NCBI GenBank assembly: GCA_964534335.1
Contig: CAZHPS010000316.1
Location: 1-8,113, forward strand
Direction: 5' to 3'
Source: JAABRU01 sp964534335
GTDB lineage: Bacteria; Desulfobacterota; Desulfobacteria; Desulfobacterales; Desulfococcaceae
Length of the DNA stretch: 8,113 nt
Numbering within the stretch: the first letter of the stretch is position 1; each line of letters opens with the position of its first letter. The position numbers and the translations under genes are program-made. The notes under the pieces are model-generated. The model was not told where the DNA came from. It ran no database searches and saw only the letters and a list, made by a program, of their open reading frames with translations. Positions 4,768-8,113 of the stretch are shown here, piece by piece.

Positions 4768-7359
4768 ATGGAACAGAAATACAATCCCAAAACCATTGAA
4801 GCCAGATGGCAGAACCACTGGGAAAAAACCGGCATCTTCAAAGTGACAGAGGACCCGGCAAAGGAAAAATACTATCTGCTGGAGATGTTTCCCTATCCTT
4901 CCGGCAAGATACACATGGGCCATGTGCGCAACTACACCATCGGGGATGTGGTCGCTCGCTACAAACGGATGCGGGGTTTCAATGTTCTCCACCCTATGGG
5001 CTGGGACGCATTTGGTATGCCTGCGGAAAATGCGGCCATTGCCAACAACACCCATCCGGCCCGGTGGACATACGAAAACATTGATTACATGCGAAACCAG
5101 TTGAAACAGATTGGTTTTTCCTATGACTGGGATCGGGAGGTTGCCACGTGCAAACCTGAATATTACCGGTGGGAACAGTTGCTGTTTCTGAAAATGTATG
5201 AAAAAGGCATGGCCTACCGCAAAGAATCTTTTGTCAACTGGTGCGAACCCTGTCAGACCGTGCTGGCAAACGAGCAGGTCGAGGCAGGCATGTGCTGGCG
5301 GTGCGGCAAACCGGTGCGGCAGCAAAAACTTTCCCAATGGTTTTTCCGCATCAGCGATTATGCTGATGATCTGCTCCTGCACTGCGATCAGTTGCCCGGA
5401 TGGCCGGAAAAAGTCACTACCATGCAGAAAAACTGGATTGGCAAAAGTTTTGGCGCGGAAATCTGTTTTGCTGTGGAAAATTCCAAAGAAATCATCACGG
5501 TATTCACGACACGGCCTGACACTCTGTTCGGAGCGACTTTCATGTGTCTGGCTCCGGAGCATCCGCTGGTAAGTGTGCTGTCTGCGGGAACAGCGCAGGA
5601 AAAGGCTGTGACCGAATTTGTGGATCGCATGGCTTTGCAGGATCGTTCGGACAAGGCTTTGGAAACCTATGAAAAAGAAGGCGTGTTTACGGGTTCATAC
5701 TGCATCAATCCGGTCAGCGGCCGGAAAATGCCGGTTTATACAGCCAATTTCGCGCTCATGGAATACGGCACAGGCGCGGTCATGTCGGTTCCCGCGCATG
5801 ATCAGCGGGATTTTGAGTTTGCCAAAAAATACGGCATGGAAATCATTGTGGTCGTGAAACCCGAAGACAGCGATCTGAACGCGGCAGCCATGACCGAAGC
5901 CCGTGCAGAACCGGGCATTATGGTCAATTCCGCGCAGTTTGACGGCATGAGCAATGAAGATGCCAAAGATGCAATTGTGAAATTTCTGGAAAGCAAAGGA
6001 ATGGGAAAGAAAACCGTGAGTTTCCGGCTCCGGGACTGGGGCATTTCCCGGCAGCGTTACTGGGGCGCGCCCATTCCCATGATTCACTGTGAGACCTGCG
6101 GCATTGTGCCGGTTCCGGAAAAGGACCTGCCCATTGTTCTGCCCGAAGATGCCAATCTGCTGGAAGGCGGACGTTCTCCTTTGCACACGCTTGATTATTT
6201 TGCCAAAACCCAATGTCCCAAATGCGGACGCAAAGATGCGCGGCGGGAAACCGATACAATGGACACCTTTGTGGAATCCTCCTGGTATTTTGACCGTTAC
6301 TGCAGTCCGGACTGCAATACGGGCCTGTTTGACCGCAAAGCTGTGGATTACTGGATGCCGGTGGATCAGTATATCGGGGGCGTGGAACACGCGATTCTGC
6401 ATCTGCTGTATTCCCGGTATTTTACCCGTGTTCTCCATGATATGGGATTCATCGGATGCAAGGAACCCTTTACCCGGCTCCTGACACAGGGCATGGTGTG
6501 CAAGGAAACCACAGCCTGCCCCCAGCACGGTTTTCTTTTTCCCAATCAGGTCAACTGGAAAGAGGGAAAACCGGAATGCAGTCTGTGCGCCAGCCCGGTG
6601 ACCATTGGCCGTGTGGAAAAGATGTCCAAATCCAAGCGCAATGTCATTGATCCCAACGCGTTATTGGAAGAATACGGCGCAGATACCACAAGGCTTTTCT
6701 GCCTGTTTGCTGCTCCGCCGGAGCGGGATTTGGAATGGAGTGAACAGGGTGTGGAAGGCACGTTCCGCTTTCTCAACCGGGTCTGGCGTCTGACTTTGGA
6801 CTGGCTGGAAGATATAAAAACCGTATCCTGCTATGATGAGAGCCCGGAAAAACTGGAGGAAAATCTTCGGGATCTGTACCGGAAAATCCATGAAACCATC
6901 CGAAAAGTGAGCAATGACATTGAAGACCGTTTCCGTTTCAACACAGCCATCAGCGCGGTTATGGAACTGGTCAATCTCATGTACGGCGTGGAGCGGGAGA
7001 AAAAAACAGCACAGACTGGTGCGGTCATGCGTCTGGGCATTGAATCCTCAGTGCGCCTGCTTTCTCCAATGGTTCCGCATTTTTCCGAAGAAATATGGGC
7101 GGAACTGGGACATAAAGACAGCATTCTGCTCAGTCCCTGGCCGGAATTCCGTAAGGATGCGCTGGCAAAAGATGAACTCACCATTGTGGTGCAGGTCAAC
7201 GGCAAACTCCGGAGCCGCTTTGACATCAGCGCGGACGCAGATGAGGAGGCAATGAAACAGATCGCTTTGGCAGATGAACGGGTGCAGAAATTCATTGAAG
7301 GCAAAGCCATCCGCAAAGTGATTGTCGCCAAAGGCAAGCTGGTCAATATTGTGGTGTAA
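4768..7359 (+). CDS. leuS: Leucyl-tRNA synthetase
   Basis: The protein is a class I aminoacyl-tRNA synthetase that charges tRNA-Leu with leucine in the cytoplasm. At 863 residues it is full length for the bacterial enzyme. It has the HIGH-type motif HMGH at residues 49-52 within PYPSGKIHMGHVRNYTIGD and the KMSKS motif at 618-622. The CP1 editing domain, which hydrolyses misacylated tRNA, carries TTRPDT at 247-252 and YGTGAVMSVPAHDQRD at about 333-348, including the conserved Asp of the HDQRD motif. Cys-rich zinc-like segments (around CEPCQ..CWRCG and CPKCG) and DTFVESSWY are in place, followed by the anticodon-binding and C-terminal domains. No damage is visible. Its frame and codon use look native, unlike the repeat-laden DNA upstream. 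lptE follows 62 bp downstream in the same direction, so co-transcription is likely. Confidence 0.98.
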   Translation: MEQKYNPKTIEARWQNHWEKTGIFKVTEDPAKEKYYLLEMFPYPSGKIHMGHVRNYTIGDVVARYKRMRGFNVLHPMGWDAFGMPAENAAIANNTHPARWTYENIDYMRNQLKQIGFSYDWDREVATCKPEYYRWEQLLFLKMYEKGMAYRKESFVNWCEPCQTVLANEQVEAGMCWRCGKPVRQQKLSQWFFRISDYADDLLLHCDQLPGWPEKVTTMQKNWIGKSFGAEICFAVENSKEIITVFTTRPDTLFGATFMCLAPEHPLVSVLSAGTAQEKAVTEFVDRMALQDRSDKALETYEKEGVFTGSYCINPVSGRKMPVYTANFALMEYGTGAVMSVPAHDQRDFEFAKKYGMEIIVVVKPEDSDLNAAAMTEARAEPGIMVNSAQFDGMSNEDAKDAIVKFLESKGMGKKTVSFRLRDWGISRQRYWGAPIPMIHCETCGIVPVPEKDLPIVLPEDANLLEGGRSPLHTLDYFAKTQCPKCGRKDARRETDTMDTFVESSWYFDRYCSPDCNTGLFDRKAVDYWMPVDQYIGGVEHAILHLLYSRYFTRVLHDMGFIGCKEPFTRLLTQGMVCKETTACPQHGFLFPNQVNWKEGKPECSLCASPVTIGRVEKMSKSKRNVIDPNALLEEYGADTTRLFCLFAAPPERDLEWSEQGVEGTFRFLNRVWRLTLDWLEDIKTVSCYDESPEKLEENLRDLYRKIHETIRKVSNDIEDRFRFNTAISAVMELVNLMYGVEREKKTAQTGAVMRLGIESSVRLLSPMVPHFSEEIWAELGHKDSILLSPWPEFRKDALAKDELTIVVQVNGKLRSRFDISADADEEAMKQIALADERVQKFIEGKAIRKVIVAKGKLVNIVV

Positions 7360-7373
7360 GATTTGATTTACGC

Positions 7374-7409
7374 GGGATTTGACAATTTTTTTAAAGATTG
7401 TCAAATCCC
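7374..7409 (+). repeat. 13-bp-stem hairpin between leuS and lptE
   Basis: GGGATTTGACAAT (7374-7386) pairs perfectly with ATTGTCAAATCCC (7397-7409) around a 10-nt T/A loop. The T-run is inside the loop rather than after the stem, so it is not a standard terminator. The 3' arm ends 2 nt before the lptE Shine-Dalgarno, so folding could affect lptE translation or mRNA processing. Its tail TGTCAAATCC..TAAGGATT recurs at 1981-1998, pointing to a dispersed element. Confidence 0.7.
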
Positions 7410-7411
7410 TT

Positions 7412-7416
7412 AAGGA
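7412..7416 (+). promoter_or_regulatory. lptE ribosome binding site
   Basis: AAGGA lies 5 nt before ATG 7422. This, together with the lipoprotein signal that begins right there, decides the start against an upstream TTG at 7398 inside the hairpin arm, which would add eight residues ahead of the signal peptide. Confidence 0.7.
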
Positions 7417-7421
7417 TTCAC

Positions 7422-7922
7422 ATGACAAAAAAAATCAGCGTATTGCTTGCAATTCTTCTTCTGTCCGCGTGCGGATACCGTTTTACAGGAGGAGGAAAAC
7501 TCCCTTTTGACATTCAGACTATATATGTGGAGATTTTTCAGAACCGGACAGCAGAAACCGGGGCAGAGGTTGCTTTTGCCAATGATATGAGTTATGAACT
7601 CTCCCGGAATGGTTATGCCATTGCAGACCGGGAAAAAGCGGATGCGGTACTCAGCGGAGAAATCACATCTGTCAGTATCAGCACTGCTTCGCGCAGGGGA
7701 CAGATCACCTCACTCGAACGGCGGGTTACAGCCACAGTAAACATACGGATAACAGACAAAAACGGGAAGGAGTTGCAGAATCTGCAGGGAATATCCCAAA
7801 GTGAGGTGTTTTCAGTGACATCGGAAAGCAGTACAGACGATTACAACAAACGCCTGACCCTTGAACGAATTTCCCGGCGGATTGCCGAGGAGACATATGC
7901 ACGCATGACAGATGAATTCTGA
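7422..7922 (+). CDS. lptE: LPS-assembly lipoprotein LptE
   Basis: The 166-residue protein has a lipoprotein signal peptide: charged MTKK, a hydrophobic stretch SVLLAILLL, and the lipobox LSAC with the lipidated Cys at residue 17. The mature start, CGYRF, followed by a FDIQTIYVEIFQNRT-type strand and an NDMSYELSRNGY helix, is typical of LptE. By family knowledge LptE sits in the outer membrane, plugs and stabilises the LptD barrel, and helps deliver lipopolysaccharide to the cell surface. The leuS-lptE order is conserved in many Gram-negatives and supports the call. In E. coli holA comes next, but no holA start is visible in the remaining 191 bp. Length is normal and the frame is intact. The assignment rests on the N-terminal features and context, as sequence conservation in the family is weak. 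Confidence 0.88.
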   Translation: MTKKISVLLAILLLSACGYRFTGGGKLPFDIQTIYVEIFQNRTAETGAEVAFANDMSYELSRNGYAIADREKADAVLSGEITSVSISTASRRGQITSLERRVTATVNIRITDKNGKELQNLQGISQSEVFSVTSESSTDDYNKRLTLERISRRIAEETYARMTDEF

Positions 7923-7970
7923 GATTTTTTTCCCGGTTCGCTCTGCCTGCATTGAGGGAATTCAAGCCTG

Positions 7971-8085
7971 ATACCAAATCGCTTTCAAAGTTCGGGGAAT
8001 GCCTCTTTTTTTTTAACCACGAAAAACACGAAAAGCACAAAAAAACAGCATTTGGTATGCTCATGTTTTGAAAGCGGATTTGTAT
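7971..8085. repeat. 115-bp palindromic element, second ATACCAAATC copy
   Basis: The arms ATACCAAATCGCTTTCAAA (7971-7989) and 8067-8085 pair at 16 of 19 positions. The left terminal decamer is identical to that of the element at 1666-1767, and the right edge again runs into TATAAT. A further inner match, ATTTGGTAT at 8050-8058, could pair with the left end instead. The interior contains a 9-bp-period CACGAA tandem, so it may be composite. Confidence 0.65.
8017..8043. repeat. Three-unit 9-bp CACGAA tandem
   Basis: CCACGAAAA, ACACGAAAA and GCACAAAAA follow one another without gaps. They share the nCACGAAnn pattern of the hairpin repeat at 1584-1642 but lack its inverted half. The tandem is nested inside the ATACCAAATC palindrome. 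Confidence 0.6.
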
Positions 8086-8113
8086 AATATGAGTTGACAA
8101 CCGGGCAAAATGA

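Noticed and set aside
5695..6528. Long minus-strand frames opposite leuS
   Set aside because: They are antisense shadows of a clearly coding leuS.
7398..7421. TTG 7398 as the lptE start
   Set aside because: It lies in the 3' arm of the intergenic hairpin, has no Shine-Dalgarno, and would put eight extra residues before the lipoprotein signal.

Overview
The window looks like chromosomal DNA from a Gram-negative bacterium, most likely a Desulfobacterota (Desulfobacterales-like) species. It encodes LptE, an outer-membrane LPS-assembly lipoprotein, directly behind leuS, the leuS-lptE order also known in E. coli. Its intergenic DNA is packed with small palindromic and tandem elements, and it carries a large NACHT-NTPase with a hypervariable-looking C-terminus. 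These traits are typical of repeat-rich, multicellular or particle-associated lineages. The genus cannot be fixed from sequence reading alone.

Layout. (1) 1-1183: a decayed IS1-superfamily insertion sequence on the minus strand, with a frameshifted transposase and 15-bp terminal inverted repeats. (2) 1184-2098: about 0.9 kb without a credible gene. It holds an imperfect 105-bp palindrome, a 152-bp MITE with perfect 21-bp inverted ends, a 9-bp-period hairpin repeat, a 102-bp palindrome with ATACCAAATC ends, and a 48-bp tandem repeat. (3) 2099-4300: one large gene encoding NACHT NTPase, pentapeptide repeats and an FGE-sulfatase/C-lectin-like domain. Its last ~125 bp have the composition and codon pattern of a diversity-generating retroelement (DGR) variable region. 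(4) 4301-4767: a GC-rich long hairpin overlapping a terminator-like hairpin, then dispersed repeats and the leuS ribosome binding site. (5) 4768-7922: the housekeeping pair leuS and lptE, separated by a 13-bp-stem hairpin. (6) 7923-8113: a second ATACCAAATC palindrome containing a 9-bp-period tandem.

The most interesting item is the NACHT gene. The N-terminal half is a signalling STAND/NACHT ATPase, the middle is a pentapeptide spacer, and the C-terminus is the fold that DGRs usually diversify. This suggests a sensor with an adjustable binding face, of the kind discussed for bacterial conflict or self/non-self systems. No reverse transcriptase, template repeat or accessory (Avd-like) gene lies in the window, so any diversification would have to be driven from elsewhere. 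Template origin, ligand and output are all inference here.
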